Below, piece after piece: positions 35,201 through 46,189 of a DNA stretch of 64,000 nt. Source of the stretch: Poa pratensis (lineage: Eukaryota; Streptophyta; Magnoliopsida; Poales; Poaceae). A program made the translations under genes and the position numbers. The notes beneath the pieces were generated by a model. That model did no database searches. It saw only the letters and a program-made list of their open reading frames with translations, and was not told the origin of the DNA. The stretch covers positions 4,951,738-5,015,737 of the forward strand of contig CAMZMU010000116.1 in assembly GCA_947311845.1 (NCBI GenBank). The letters are read 5' to 3'. How positions within the stretch are numbered: the stretch's first letter is position 1; each line of letters starts with the position of its first letter.

Positions 35201-36152
35201 ATGAAACCGAGGAATATTATACGTCGGGTAAGGTACACTTACTTGAGCTGGAAGGTGATCTCGGTCATAGGGCTTGACACCCCATTTCCACTTATCGGGC
35301 ATGGTGGTCTTGGCGATGGCCCGGATGCGCCTCTTCACCTCGGAGCCGCTAAGTTCATGGGTGCTATTCCGGGTGGGGTCATAGCGACCACTCATGTGGC
35401 AGATCTTGTGGGCCCGCGCTTGTAAAGGATTAACTCGGCGGGTGATCATGGTGCGCAAGATGTCATCTGCTCCCCAGCCTTTCTCCTGGAGGACATCATG
35501 GTTTGATGATCAGTAACACCTCGGGTCAGGCTCGGGCTCGTAATCCCAGTTGAGTTGGGCAGCGGGGTTCCGATGGTGAACTCCGGCAAGTTGATGAGGT
35601 CTTCGCTGCCCGGGTTCTTCACATAGAAGAAGGAGCGTTGCCATTTGCGGCAGGAGTCCAGGCCCTGAATCCGAGGAAACTCAGAGAGGCGCCGAGGTGA
35701 AATCGAGGCCGCCCCGCAAGCGGTCATCTCCTTGTCCACGACCTTCTTGTTCGGGACACTTTGTTTTTTGAGCTGGAAGTACTTGGCCCAGGACTCGATG
35801 CTTGGCCATAATCCGAGGTAACCCTCGGAAAAGGTTGCGTAGGCCGAAAGTTGGAGGATTGCATTGGCGGGCAGGTGGTGTGGTTGTAGCCCAAAGGTGT
35901 CTAAGAAGTCTCGGAAGAATTTCCCAGCCGGGAGCCCGAAACCACGTTCGAAGTGATCCAGGAAGACGACCCGCTCCCCGGATTCCACCTCGGGTTCGAT
36001 ATCTTCTTTCTTCGGAACCCGGCAGATGAGACTGGCCGGGATCCGCCGGAATCTCGGAGCCATTTGATGTCGACCTCCGTGACATCGGATCCCTCCCAGC
36101 TACCTCGTTCTCCAGGTGCTCCTTCCTCAGCGTGATCCGAGGCAGAAGACAT
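32282..36152 (-). pseudogene. retroelement antisense ORF (PF04195-type), longer right copy
   Basis: Starting at ATG 36152 (MSSASDHAEEG) the gene runs inward on the minus strand through several exons. The N-terminal PF04195-type region has FLDTFGLQPHHLPA and LWPSIESWAKYF. Next come an exon with RRVNPLQARAHKI, acidic and Lys/Pro exons, a Gln/Lys-rich exon (34250-34200 region), coiled-coil exons (ARLQQELNRANEA) and an acidic Ser/Glu tail ending at 32282. A one-base deletion after KWLRDS shifts the frame early, so the copy is probably dead. In plant Ty3/gypsy elements of the Tat group, extra ORFs in antisense orientation between pol and the 3' LTR are known. Position next to the polypurine tract and 3' LTR fits that class. 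The protein's role is unknown. Confidence 0.75.
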
Positions 36153-36723
36153 GGGGACGTTTTCCTGCAGAAGAGGGAGGTTCAACCGGGTAAGTACCTC
36201 GGATAATTCAGAGTAGCCGGGTAAATACCTCGGATCATGCTGGGCAGCCGGGCTAAAGGATTTAGGCGGGAAACACGTTTCTACCACTGCGAGATACTAG
36301 CAAAGATCTACCGATGAGCAAAAAAGGAAATTAAACTCAAGTTCGTCAAGGGGCAAAACTAAGAGGACAGCGCGGTGTATGTATCTGAAACGAGTCTAGG
36401 TGAGATCTAAAAGTGCTAAAAGAATGCGAAAGTGGAGCATCGGTTCATCGATTCATCAAGATCCTCGAGTTCATCGAAGGATGAGCATGTTCATGGCCAT
36501 GGAGGGGAAACGAAGAACTCACCGGGAAGAACGCGAAGGATCGGCGGCGAGTCAATGGCGCAAGGCGCAGCGCGCGTACTCCGGTGCGGCGAGGCGCTCG
36601 ACGGCGGTGTGGCGGCGCAACGTGCGGTGCGCGTCACCAGCGAGGGCTCGACGGCGGCGCTGGAAGCGGAGGGCACGAAGTGGGGAGTGAACGGGGAAGG
36701 AGATGAAGTCTGCCCTGGGCCCC

Positions 36724-36731
36724 TATTTATA
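36724..36731 (-). promoter_or_regulatory. TATA box of the antisense gene, right copy
   Basis: Minus-strand GGTTATAAATAGGGG, the mirror image of the box at 29748-29755, with the same downstream leader. Confidence 0.65.
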
Positions 36732-37240
36732 ACCGCGTGCGGTAACTGCGCACTACCGCGCGGTTACCGGGAGGACGCGGGATCGTGTGCGGGGAACGTG
36801 CAGTTGCGGCAGTTGTGGCCGCGCGATCGGCCACATCGTGGGCCACAGGACGGCAACCGCCAGCGCCGGATTTTCTGTGCTTATCAGCGCGAGAATCGAG
36901 GGGTCGTGGGCGGTCAAGTTGGTCAAGTACTTGAGTGCGCGTGTGCACTGTTTGGTGGGTCCGGCTGACGAAGGCGGCGTGTGCTCAGGACCTGTCTTTC
37001 AAAGGTCCGGATTTCGAGGTCCGGGCAGAGATTCTTCGCCACGTGCCTCGGAAAAACTTGAGGCAAGATTGTGCTGAGTCAGGCAGCTCGGAAAGTTCAG
37101 ATTGCATATCAACCTCGGATTAGATTATGGTCTGTGGGAAGCACCTCGGCGGAGCTACATTGGAGGCCGGATTTAGAGGTGGTGCCTTGTTTATTTTTGA
37201 ACCTGCTACGGCCCTCCATCCGAGGTCGTAGGACCGCACC

Positions 37241-37255
37241 AGCTTCGGGGACTAA
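37241..37255 (+). promoter_or_regulatory. polypurine tract of right half
   Basis: AGCTTCGGGGACTAA directly before TGTCGGGGGC, the start of the right LTR. Confidence 0.65.
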
Positions 37256-38364
37256 TGTCGGGGGCTACCCCGGGTAGGGTCAAGGCTTGGCATAAGATGA
37301 GTTTAAAGATATGCCGAGGTACGGAAAGGGCCGACCTGCTTGGGCCTGGGAGTGTCCGAGCTTCATCTTGACCTGGAGAATATAAAGGCCGACCTGTCTT
37401 GGCCCAGAGGGGTCCGAGGTATCCCGTTGGCACGGGCCGAGGTTCATCATCCGAGCTGTGATCAGCCGACCTAACTACCACGGTGCTAGGATTTGTATGG
37501 TGAGTGCCGGAGAAGCTATTTGAAGGAAGTAATGTCCGACCTGGTCGGAGCTTAAGTACAAGACCCGAGGTAAGGAGCGGGAGCAAGACCCGAGCTAAAC
37601 AAGGCAGGAGGCCGTAGGTCGGGCAGGAGTCAATGCTCCTGTCACTTCCCGCCTAACACGGGAGCGTCTGTCACGGAGCCTGCAGAGGCGTGCCCCGGGT
37701 TCAGCGGGGCTGCACGTCTCTGACCGCTGACCACGCAAGATCCGGGGAAAAGGCTACGAGGTAGCTCAGCCAGGCTACGTCCTGTCTCAGTCAGAGGGGA
37801 CATCCTAACTCTACTGTAGTGATGCAGGGGATGGGCAGGCCATGTCTTGTCCCTGACAGGAGTATAATGATGACCAAAGCAGAGGCATGGCTACAGTGTT
37901 CAGCGAGGGGCACAACGGTAACTCGGCTGGCCTATATAGTGGGCTGCAACCCCTCCTGCGTGAAGGGGAAAAAAAGGAACATAGAGGAGACGGACAACGG
38001 AGACAGCTCGGAGTCACGCAGAGGAAGCTCGGAGTCCTTTCTCCCCCTTGTAGCTTCATCTTCTACCTCAAGTTCTCACCATTATATCATCATACAGCTC
38101 GAGGAGCAGCTTGTACGTGTCACCAAGAGATATACACCAAGTAGGATAGTGCTGCAGTAGGGGTGTTACCTCCACAAGAGGGCCCCGAAGCAGGGTACAT
38201 CGTGGTGTGCTTCGTGTTCTTGGTTGCTTGGTTTCTCATTCATGTTCTTGCGTATTCTTGCCTGTGCACTTCTTGAGTGCATAAACCCTCCCCGGATTCC
38301 CCCAACGACCATTCGGCCCCATCTTAGCCATACCTATGGCATCTGCCGTGATCCCACCATGACA
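37256..38364 (+). repeat. right LTR of the inverted element (3' LTR, plus strand)
   Basis: 1,109 bp with TGTCGGGGGCTACC start and CCACCATGACA end. TG..CA ends and an adjoining polypurine tract identify it as a 3' LTR in plus orientation. It is the inverted partner of 28107-29222. Confidence 0.88.
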
Positions 38365-39550
38365 AAATGGTTAGGTTGTATGACTTACCTTAGTACTTAA
38401 TTACTTCATACTGTTGAATTAAATAGGTCTTTTTTAATTAAGATGTGAGGGTCGTCAGCAGGGTATAAGATATATGTATCTTCTTAAATATATATTTCGC
38501 CCCGGGTTTGCTCCAATCCTGTTCACTTCGAATAGTGAGAAAATACCATTTATTTATCTTAGTGATTCGTGGGCTACTGGATAGTGAGAAAGTATTCTTA
38601 ATTTACCAAACTATAGACGCGACAACATATTATATATAAATGAATCATAGACGTTCTAGGCATGCATGCATATGCCACGTGCAAATAATCGATGATCAAA
38701 GAGGACTATGTCCAAGAGTAGTCCTTATCCATCCAGTGTTATATAATACATCGACTCATATATGGATGCATCTAATGTAAGGGCACAACCCCTAACGGTC
38801 AGAAAACTACCCGCTGATCCCAAGTTCACAACAAGATCAGAGAAGTCCTTTAATCATCTGACGTACAATTTTGCTTACATGGCCTTCAATCATTTATCTT
38901 ACAAATCAAGAATATATTCCGTACTCCTCTCATTCCTGTGTAAAAGAGAGTTAATTTTGTGGAAAAGCTGATTAAGCGAATAGATGGTAGTACAATGGAG
39001 AAAGATATTTGTACAATTATATTCCTGGCTAAATCTTTGGTTGAATGTATATGTTTGCTACGTGGAGACATTTATAGATCATAGAAAGATGATTTTGACA
39101 ATATATATGTGTGGAGTACCAAGGGGGTAGGTGATGAAAATTAAAAGGTGGAAGATGGTCTAAACTCACCAACGATGACTGTGTACACAAATTCGGAATA
39201 AAGATTGTCATTGAACTGGAAGTGGGTGGATGCTTAATTGAACGAATCACAAATATTAAGTTCTAACATGATTACGCAATGATTCAAGGTACCAAATTAA
39301 TGAATAGAAGTGGTCAGTTCAAAATAAGGATAAGATTGGATTAAAAATTCATGAGCGCCTCTGTGATAAAAATCCGGAGTAGTTGAGGTGACACGTCCAC
39401 ATGGCCGAGCATGGAGGAAATGCAAACTGCTAGATATGGTTGGTAACCCAAATTCATTATGTACTCACTTGTCACACTTTCTTCGGAGCATCATTGTATC
39501 ATATAGATCTCTTTCTGATTCTGTATTCAGCTAAATGTCTAGATAGGAAT

Positions 39551-40067
39551 ATGAACAGGTTTTGTCTCTTCATCTCCCTCTTTGCTGCTTGGACATTCAT
39601 TTGGGTGGGAACGGAAGGTTTTAGGAATACCTGTAGCCTTTACATGATAAAAGATAGAAGAACTTGCGAACTGAGGCTAGCTCAGCTGGTTTGGTTCCTT
39701 GTGGTGGAACCGGCCCACCCAGGTTCAACTCCCAGACTTGGCATGGGTGCTCGCATTTTTCTGGATTTTCCATGATTTAATCGGCGCTATGCTTTCAGTG
39801 GTAGGTGACGTGCCCGTCAACAGCGAGGCGCCCGTGGTGACTTCGTCAACCTCAAGATCTGCCGGACCAGTCTCTCGGAGGTGCTCATAGGGTAGGGTTT
39901 GCGTGCGTGCGTTCATAGGGGTGTCTGTACGTGCGTGTTTGTGAGCGCCTGCGTCTGTACTGTGTTTCTCAAAAAAAAAAAAAGATAGAAGAACTTGCTC
40001 GCTGGGCTGTTCACTCCGTTCATTGCTAACTGCTGGACTTGATGGATCAAGACACGCCCTAGCTTGA
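39551..40067 (+). pseudogene. small secreted Cys-peptide-like ORF, copy 2 (split by SINE)
   Basis: ATG at 39551 opens a frame with a hydrophobic signal-like N-terminus (FCLFISLFAAWTFIW), then RNTCSLYMIKDRRTC. The Au-like SINE enters exactly here. If the SINE and one copy of its target duplication are left out, the frame continues (SLGCSLRSLLTAG) to a stop at 40067, giving 61 codons with three Cys in the mature part. I recognise no family. The short length and broken partner copy mean it may be a chance frame, but signal peptide, upstream TATA-like site in copy 1 and frame across the SINE support a small secreted peptide. Confidence 0.35.
39668..39980 (+). mobile_element. Au-like SINE, ~313 bp
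   Basis: It has a tRNA-derived head with A-box TAGCTCAGCTGG and B-box-like GGTTCAACTCC. The characteristic body includes GGCGCTATGCTTTCAGTGG, GCCCGTGGTGACTTCGTCAA and GGAGGTGCTCATAGGG. The tail ends TGTGTTTCTC plus a poly(A) run. It is flanked by an 18-bp target duplication (AAAGATAGAAGAACTTGC at 39650-39667 and 39981-39998). This matches the Au SINE of Triticeae; its absence from duplication copy 1 shows insertion after the duplication. Confidence 0.92.
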
Positions 40068-40360
40068 AATATAAGTGAATCGAAAGCGAGAGGTGGCTGT
40101 AACAGGTGTAACAGATCCGTCATTTAACAACAAACAGTCGAACACGTACAACTATGCCAAGCACCTACACCCGTCAGAACCAATTACTGGATCGAGCTTT
40201 GCACTTTGAGCAAGAATAGCAAACTGCTGACTATACCTTACGAGGACATGTGATTTATAAATATAATAGCACATCTATAATATTTAGTATTAAACATGTA
40301 CTATTTATTAAGACATGGTCTACCATACACTACCACAAAGTGTATTGGAGCACGAACGTA

Positions 40361-41693
40361 CCAATCGTGGAACTAGATCGTAATGTTGCTGTGCCAATGT
40401 TTATGAACCAAAATATTGAAGTTAGGTTATCCATCCATTGTATTGTATGTTTCGGAAATAGACTTCGAATTATTGATAACATGTATATCAAGTCTATTCT
40501 ATTTGTTGATTTGTAGTTTCAGAGAGGGTGCCAGGGCCCATGGTTTAAAATCACGTTTCCAATATTATTTTCTCTCTCTTTCTCCTCTTCCCTCTTCCAA
40601 CTCTTCAGTATGTTTGTAGTCTTCTTATATCATTTTATTATAATTTCTTATGGGGTACCTACAAACTTTTCATATATCTCGGCCAGCATCTCCGGCCGGC
40701 AACATAAAACAATTGGTCACCTATAGAAGCAAAAAATAGACTTTTACTTAAGTAATGAGGAGAAAAAACAATTTTTTTTTACCACAACTTAACTACTGTG
40801 CGTCCTATTTGATCCATCACATTTATATCACAAGACTCATATTTCCATATATATCTTTACAAGCGTCATATGTCCGGATCTACCATCTCTCACGCCTCAC
40901 TACACGCGTAGACACGTAGTTGCAACAATCTTCTAACTCTGTCATGTCCTCGTTCTCGTATGTTACATCCATATATTCAGAAATGTGAGGTTTCACGAAA
41001 ATTTAAAGCACTTCTTCATAGGATTCTCGTTTACTGGCTTCATGCCAAGGCGTTAGTGGAGACTACGATGCAGTCAGATACCACACGAAACTAGAGTTCT
41101 TACTTCTCCAGCCTAGATTCCCGAACCTCCATGACCCAATTTCTCTTAGACAGTCTAGTGAAACTGAGGCGTATTGTGCTGAACTGCCAATCACGAATGC
41201 ATGGTAGCGGCAGGGTACCGTCATGCATGGATGAAACATTCAACCATGAACTTGTAACTTTCAGGTGTACGTACGTGTGCTAATCGTTGTGCATGTCTTA
41301 TGCCAGCATTTTTCTACTATGATTTGTACATCGAGAAAAGAATTGACATCCACGCCGTTGCAAGCATTGTCTGGGCCTTCAGATTAGTCCGTTCCTTGCC
41401 GACTTCTTCCAAATGTGCTTTTATTTTTCTTATTCAGCAGAACGTAACGGGCGAGCCGAGAGAGCTGAACACCCGAGGGGAGCGGGGATTTGTTGTTACC
41501 GCGGAAAACCTTGAAGCTTCCCAAAACAAGAATGCGGCAATAGTGCCTGGCTCACATCGTTACATGCTGTATGGGCCTTAGCACCTGGCCCAGTTCGTAC
41601 ATGCTAGGAACAAATAGCGATCAGCTAAGAGCCATTAGACATTCTAAAAAAAAACTTAGGGCCATTAGATCGGAGCATCTCGGTTACTTAGTA
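40361..41693. other. intergenic, no gene recognised
   Basis: No supported gene. The 93-codon frame 41300-41581 (+) has no domain I recognise and no clear promoter. Confidence 0.5.
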
Positions 41694-41806
41694 CTCACTC
41701 TGTTCCAAATTAGATAACTTTTATTTAGGCAAAATCTAGATATGTAGCAGCATAGAAACATCCCCATTTGCACAAATGGAAGTCATCTAATTAAGAACGG
41801 AGGGAA
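41694..41806. mobile_element. Stowaway MITE, ~113 bp
   Basis: Starts CTCACTCTGTTCCAAATTAG and ends with the inverted form (CTAATTAAGAACGGAGGGAA), flanked by TA at 41692-41693 and 41807-41808. Confidence 0.8.
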
Positions 41807-41808
41807 TA

Positions 41809-44800
41809 CATGCTTAAAAACAAATATTAGCTATGTACCAGATTGTAAAACGTTTTAGCAAGCTATTTTATCTTGCTAAAACGGCTAATATTTTGGTACG
41901 ATATTTTGGTATGGATAGGTAGCGCACCGCGCATGCAGGCTTGTATTTTCCTTTTTAACCTTTTTTCCATTGTATCTATGAGAGATTCTTTACAAAATTT
42001 GAGAAACCAAATTAGGTGTGAACCAAAAATTATATCTGGTTCATGCGGCTATGAGAGATCTTGAAAGATTTCACCGTAGAACAAATTCGTGAAAGCTTCA
42101 TGCAGAGATAAATTAGAATTTCTTGATAATGATTAGAAATATAAGGTTGGAGTTTTAAAAAAAAAATTGGGAAAGACAGAATAAAATGTTTCCCAATTAA
42201 TAATGAAACTTAATTAACCAAATTAAAATGAAGCGTAATAATAATGAACAACCAGAGGTGAACCAAAGAATATATGAACCAAAATATATAAAAACTGAAA
42301 ACCGGACGAACAATTTGGGTAAACCGTAATAATAGTGAAACAAAAATTAAATAACAAGGTGAAAAAGAATTAACATTCGGATAGCCCGAAAATAATAGTG
42401 AAGTGATAATGCCTTGAACCAAAAATAGTAGTGAACCGAAAATGCTCGTGAACCGAAAATAATATTGAACAAAACTTAATGGTGAACCAAAAAAACCTGG
42501 ATGAAACAGAAATAATTATGAAAAAATGTGTACAAACGGAAAATAATAGGTAACTAAAAGTAATAGTTAACGATAAAAGGAACTAAAATTCGGGGGACCA
42601 AAACCGCAGGTAAGCCGAAAGGGAACTTAAATTCATGGGAACCAAAAATGTTGGCGAAACGAAATATTAGTGAACTAAAAAGAAACTACAATTCTTGTGA
42701 ATCAAAAATAAAAGTGAACCGAAACATATAATAAACCGAAAATGAACTAAAAATTGTATGTTTAAAAATGTTGTTTAGGTGCCCTAACTACACCACTTCA
42801 TTGGCCACATGTTTTTCCCATTGGAGAGTTTACATATTTTTGTTGATTTCACAATGCTTTCCTTTTTCCAAACCTCGGCAAAATTTTAAAGATGTTGTCA
42901 CCCATGGCAGGGTCCGATCTTTCTTTGTTCGTTCTCATTTATTTGTTTCCGTACTATTGGCGAAAACATATATTTCTAAAGTGTAATATGTCCATCTGAA
43001 TTCGCATGTCAGTAGACGCATCAATTGTGTGGTTGGATCATGTTCCAACCACCAACTTCAATTCCGTAAAGTATATCATCTAGAAAACAGCCTCACACGG
43101 TCCTATATATATCTTCCTCTACCACCTCGTCTCACGCGGACATACATATCTCTAGTGAGCTCTTTTACGGTGGTTGGCATGGAACCCGTGGTTTCCGTCG
43201 GTACACCCGATTATAATTTTTCTTGGCCATTGATTAAGTACTGATTTTTGTTAGCCGTTGATTAAATATGATGAAGTTCTTAAAAAAAACTGAAGTTGAT
43301 CCCTCTATGCCCGAATCCATCTTTCAGTTCGGCTAATCGTGGCCGCCTAGGGCAGCCGCCGCGAGCATGTCAGCCTCCGCCGACGCTGCGACAAGGTCTG
43401 CCGCCGGGGCCGGACTAGGGCAGCCGCCGCACGCCTCCCTTACCGCTCCTTTACTCGCGGCTGGGGGACAGTAGCACGCCATCCACGGCGAGCGACTGTT
43501 GTTGGGGAATTCGACACGAGGCGAGGAGTTCGGCGACAACTGAGGCGAGGAGGGACTGGGGCACACGGTGCGACAGTTCCGTCGCCGGACACGGCCACCG
43601 CCGATCGTACACTGCACCAGTCGAAGCAGGTTAGAGAATGGATACCGATAATTACTTGCAGAAATACGTACGGTAGTTTCACGCTAGCACTTTTTCCATA
43701 ATTCTAGATTGACATGATCAAATCAGGGCATGAGCAAATCTATTAAGATCCTATGTAAGGTAGACTTCAGTTTCTTATTTTGTTTGCAGAATCGGTAAAG
43801 AGGAGCTTATGGTGGAGGATTGTTAACTTGTGTATAGCAGGTACCTAAATCTGATCGAGTATCTTGCCTCTCATTCTGCACTGAACCTTATCAGATCCGA
43901 GAGGTGTCAGAAATTTCGCATTCCCTTTTTTGGTAGGAAAGATGAGATCTATGACAGAAATAATCTCATCAGATCCGCTAGCTTGCCCCTTATCTCCAGT
44001 GATGTTCGCTGGAAGATATCGTGAGTGATGGGGTCGAGACGACTTTCACCGCACATGAGAGCGCAAGGCCAGGCTAGTCAATAGCTGCAGTTCAAAACTT
44101 TTGGTGGAGGCATTGTGCACCCTGCTTCCGAGTATTCGACACTATTTGTAAACCTGGCTAGGTCGTGGCTGTTCTGTGCAGGGCTATAGGCCCTAGACAC
44201 GGGACGTACAGTCAAGAAATGCAATTACTGCGGTTGTCCAAGCCTCTGGCGAAGAAGCAATATCGTTGTGGGAGAGAGCAGTGCTGAAGAGGACCAGATC
44301 CGAACCGGCAGCGTAGGCGAGCTAGTCTAGGGATTTTCTTTTTAGAATACGGTAGTTTATTGATCACATAACATCAATACATAGAGTCTCCCGTATATAA
44401 TCCAGAGCAAAAACTGAAATAAAGCCCATGCTAGAAACGTTACATGTCCTAGCAAGAACGTGTACCGCTTTGTTGAGAGAGCGCGTTAGATGTTGTAATG
44501 TAGCCGGTTGACATGGTTTTCTTCTGCAGCATAGTAGAAGTTAACATGGTTGAGCCATCTCAGTTACCACGTGATATACGCCGTAACCAGTGCGTTTTTA
44601 TGGTCCATCACCCCACCACCTTGAGATATCGGATATATATTATCTCCCTCTGCAATCTCATTTTCTCATTCTGTGTTTCTTCTCTCGATTAATTGTTGCC
44701 AAGAACCAGGAATACCTGAATCTATTCTTCTATAGTCTGCTTCTTCACTGCTACCTAGTTACAACGAGTCTATCAAGCTTGGAACGAGAGGGACCAGGAA

Positions 44801-46109
44801 CTTTCCATGCCTTCACCTGATATATCACGCGAGCTCCATCTCAAGCAACTGCTCATATGGTTCATTGGTGTCTGCTCATTAACCACATGCACCTTTCTGT
44901 AGTGGTGTATGTACTAGTGCGCCACGCCGCCAGCATCCCACTTCTCGTCACGGATCACCCGATCCGCTGATCTTCGCCTGAATGCGACACCATTGCCCAG
45001 GTCCTTTGTTGCAGGTTACTATGGAGGAATGAGGATCATAGATGTAGTTAATTGTACAGTTGCTCCCGCAGTTGCTATCCTCAACTAATGAATTCAATAA
45101 TACACAGTCGGTGGATGCCTGATTCTTTATTAGGCCGTAAGCCTAGATTGTTTTCGTTATCATTGACAGTGTATATTTGTACGGACAACGTAATTGAAAC
45201 AATCTATATTACCACAAGATATCTCTCATATTCTCATTCTCTGATGATTAGTTAAACCAAGAAAATCCCTGCTCCTTGTCTATATATAGTCTCCTTCACC
45301 ATTTCGTTCAACTTACAACTTACAAGGACTCCAGCAACCGAGGAACAATAGGTGTAAAAAAACGAAACCTCAACACGTGTACGACATAGATCCAACGGAA
45401 GCCCACAGTTTCACGCCACGGACCATAGCTGTTTCATGCGACAGTCTGACGGACGGATTCGGTTGTCGTACAAAGTCGTACGAATTGTCCCAATGTTTTT
45501 TATGTGATATATTACACGAGAGCTACATAAAAATCTGCTCACCAGGTTGACTGTTATTACCCCACAATAAGGAGAATCCGCTGCTCCCATGGGATGTCCT
45601 GCCACACGCACTAGATGAAGTTAAGCCGCTCTTGCCCTTCGAGTGGAGGCGCCGCCGGTACTTGCATGACATACACCGTCCAGTCTTCCGGCAGCCAACA
45701 GCAAGGCGTCAACGAAGTGTTGTGGTAGATGAAGGCGCGTGCCTCCGGGGTCCTGAGCATGCGACGAGGGTCTGGTGGAGAGGGGTCCTGAGCATGCCTC
45801 CAGGTGCCTTCCGTTGTGCCGAGCTTGGATCCTGACCCCTCGGTTCCGCTAGATCAACTTGTGGCGCCGACGGAAGCGACACGTCTGGGGGAGAGGGTGG
45901 GAAGGAGAGGGGTGTGTGTGAATGAGAAGGGAGTGGAGAGTAGAGGGATTTTTAACGCTCTCCAGCCCTTGGGTGCAGACACTTACGCCGGGGAGTTGCG
46001 TGTGGGTGATGTGGCAATAAAGTGTGCCTGCCAATATGTGCCGTGGTGGCGCTTGATCATAAGCTCTATCCACGCGGATCCTCTTCAATTCCGGTGATGT
46101 TTGCATACC
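41809..46109. other. intergenic, decayed repeats, no gene
   Basis: Nothing supports a gene in this 4.3-kb stretch. At 42200-42770 a degenerate repeat of GTGAACC(G/A)AAAATAATA occurs about fifteen times. A GC-rich patch at 43330-43620 keeps frames open on both strands. Near 44690-44780 and 45250-45330 two partly similar segments (CCAAGAA.., then a CTATA-containing stretch) suggest an old local duplication, the second with CTATATATAG. A minus-oriented retroposon-like tail may lie near 44335-44420. None has a convincing end. Confidence 0.45.
42200..42770. repeat. degenerate short repeat (GTGAACCAAAAATAATA-like)
   Basis: Irregular tandem copies of a ~17-base motif. A comparable stretch in the opposite orientation is found at about 58230-58470 (TTCACTATTATTAAG, TTTTAGTTCATTTT), so the two may be remnants of the same transposon family. 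Confidence 0.6.
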
Positions 46110-46180
46110 TAGAAAAGTTAGAAGTATAAATACATCCACATTTAGATAAATGGAAGTCATCTAATTTGGAATGGAGGGAG
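46110..46180. mobile_element. Stowaway MITE, 3' remnant
   Basis: The right half of a Stowaway element (AAATGGAAGTCATCTAATTT..GGAGGGAG followed by TA at 46181-46182), closely related to 41694-41806. The left terminus is not recognisable. Confidence 0.6.
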
Positions 46181-46189
46181 TACATAACA

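Larger units (their letters stand above)
28107..38364. mobile_element. Ty3/gypsy derivative with two inverted 3' LTRs, 10,258 bp
   Basis: The unit is flanked by one 5-bp target duplication, AAATG (28102-28106 and 38365-38369). Both outer ends are the U5 end of an LTR, because the left LTR is on the minus strand and the right LTR on the plus strand. Each LTR is followed inward by a polypurine tract and then by the start of an antisense gene with its own TATA box. The left arm (28107 to ~31885) is an inverted copy of the right arm (~34608 to 38364). The centre (31886-34607) is single-copy and continuous with the right arm. No 5' LTR, primer-binding site or pol is present. Arms differ by scattered substitutions and small indels. 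Confidence 0.85.
27830..40360. repeat. tandem duplication, copy 2 (host part ~1.95 kb)
   Basis: This is the second copy of the duplicated host segment. It is interrupted after 28106 by the 10.26-kb inverted retroelement derivative and at 39668 by an Au-like SINE. The place matching the CACTA insertion of copy 1 is uninterrupted here (CTCCTCTCATTCCTG near 38930). This allows the order of events to be read directly. Confidence 0.85.

Noticed and set aside
28107..38364. Two separate retroelements inserted in opposite orientation
   Set aside because: There is only one pair of 5-bp duplications, at the outer borders, and no LTR or duplication in the middle. The right arm and centre form one continuous gene.
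28107..38364. Class II foldback element with 3.7-kb terminal inverted repeats
   Set aside because: The arms contain TG..CA LTRs, polypurine tracts and a gypsy-associated gene, and the duplication is 5 bp. Retrotransposon origin explains all parts.
39668..39740. tRNA gene
   Set aside because: A- and B-box similarity belongs to the tRNA-derived head of the Au-like SINE, with a SINE body and target duplication.
43333..43682. GC-rich minus-strand frames near 43.5 kb
   Set aside because: No domain, both strands open, no promoter or splice context.
44335..44420. Minus-oriented LINE 3' end
   Set aside because: A T-rich start and AATACGG..TTTATTG phrase are suggestive, but there is no target duplication or defined body.
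45632..46160. Open frames on both strands near 45.6-46.1 kb
   Set aside because: No recognisable product; composition explains the open frames, and a Stowaway remnant lies at the right side.
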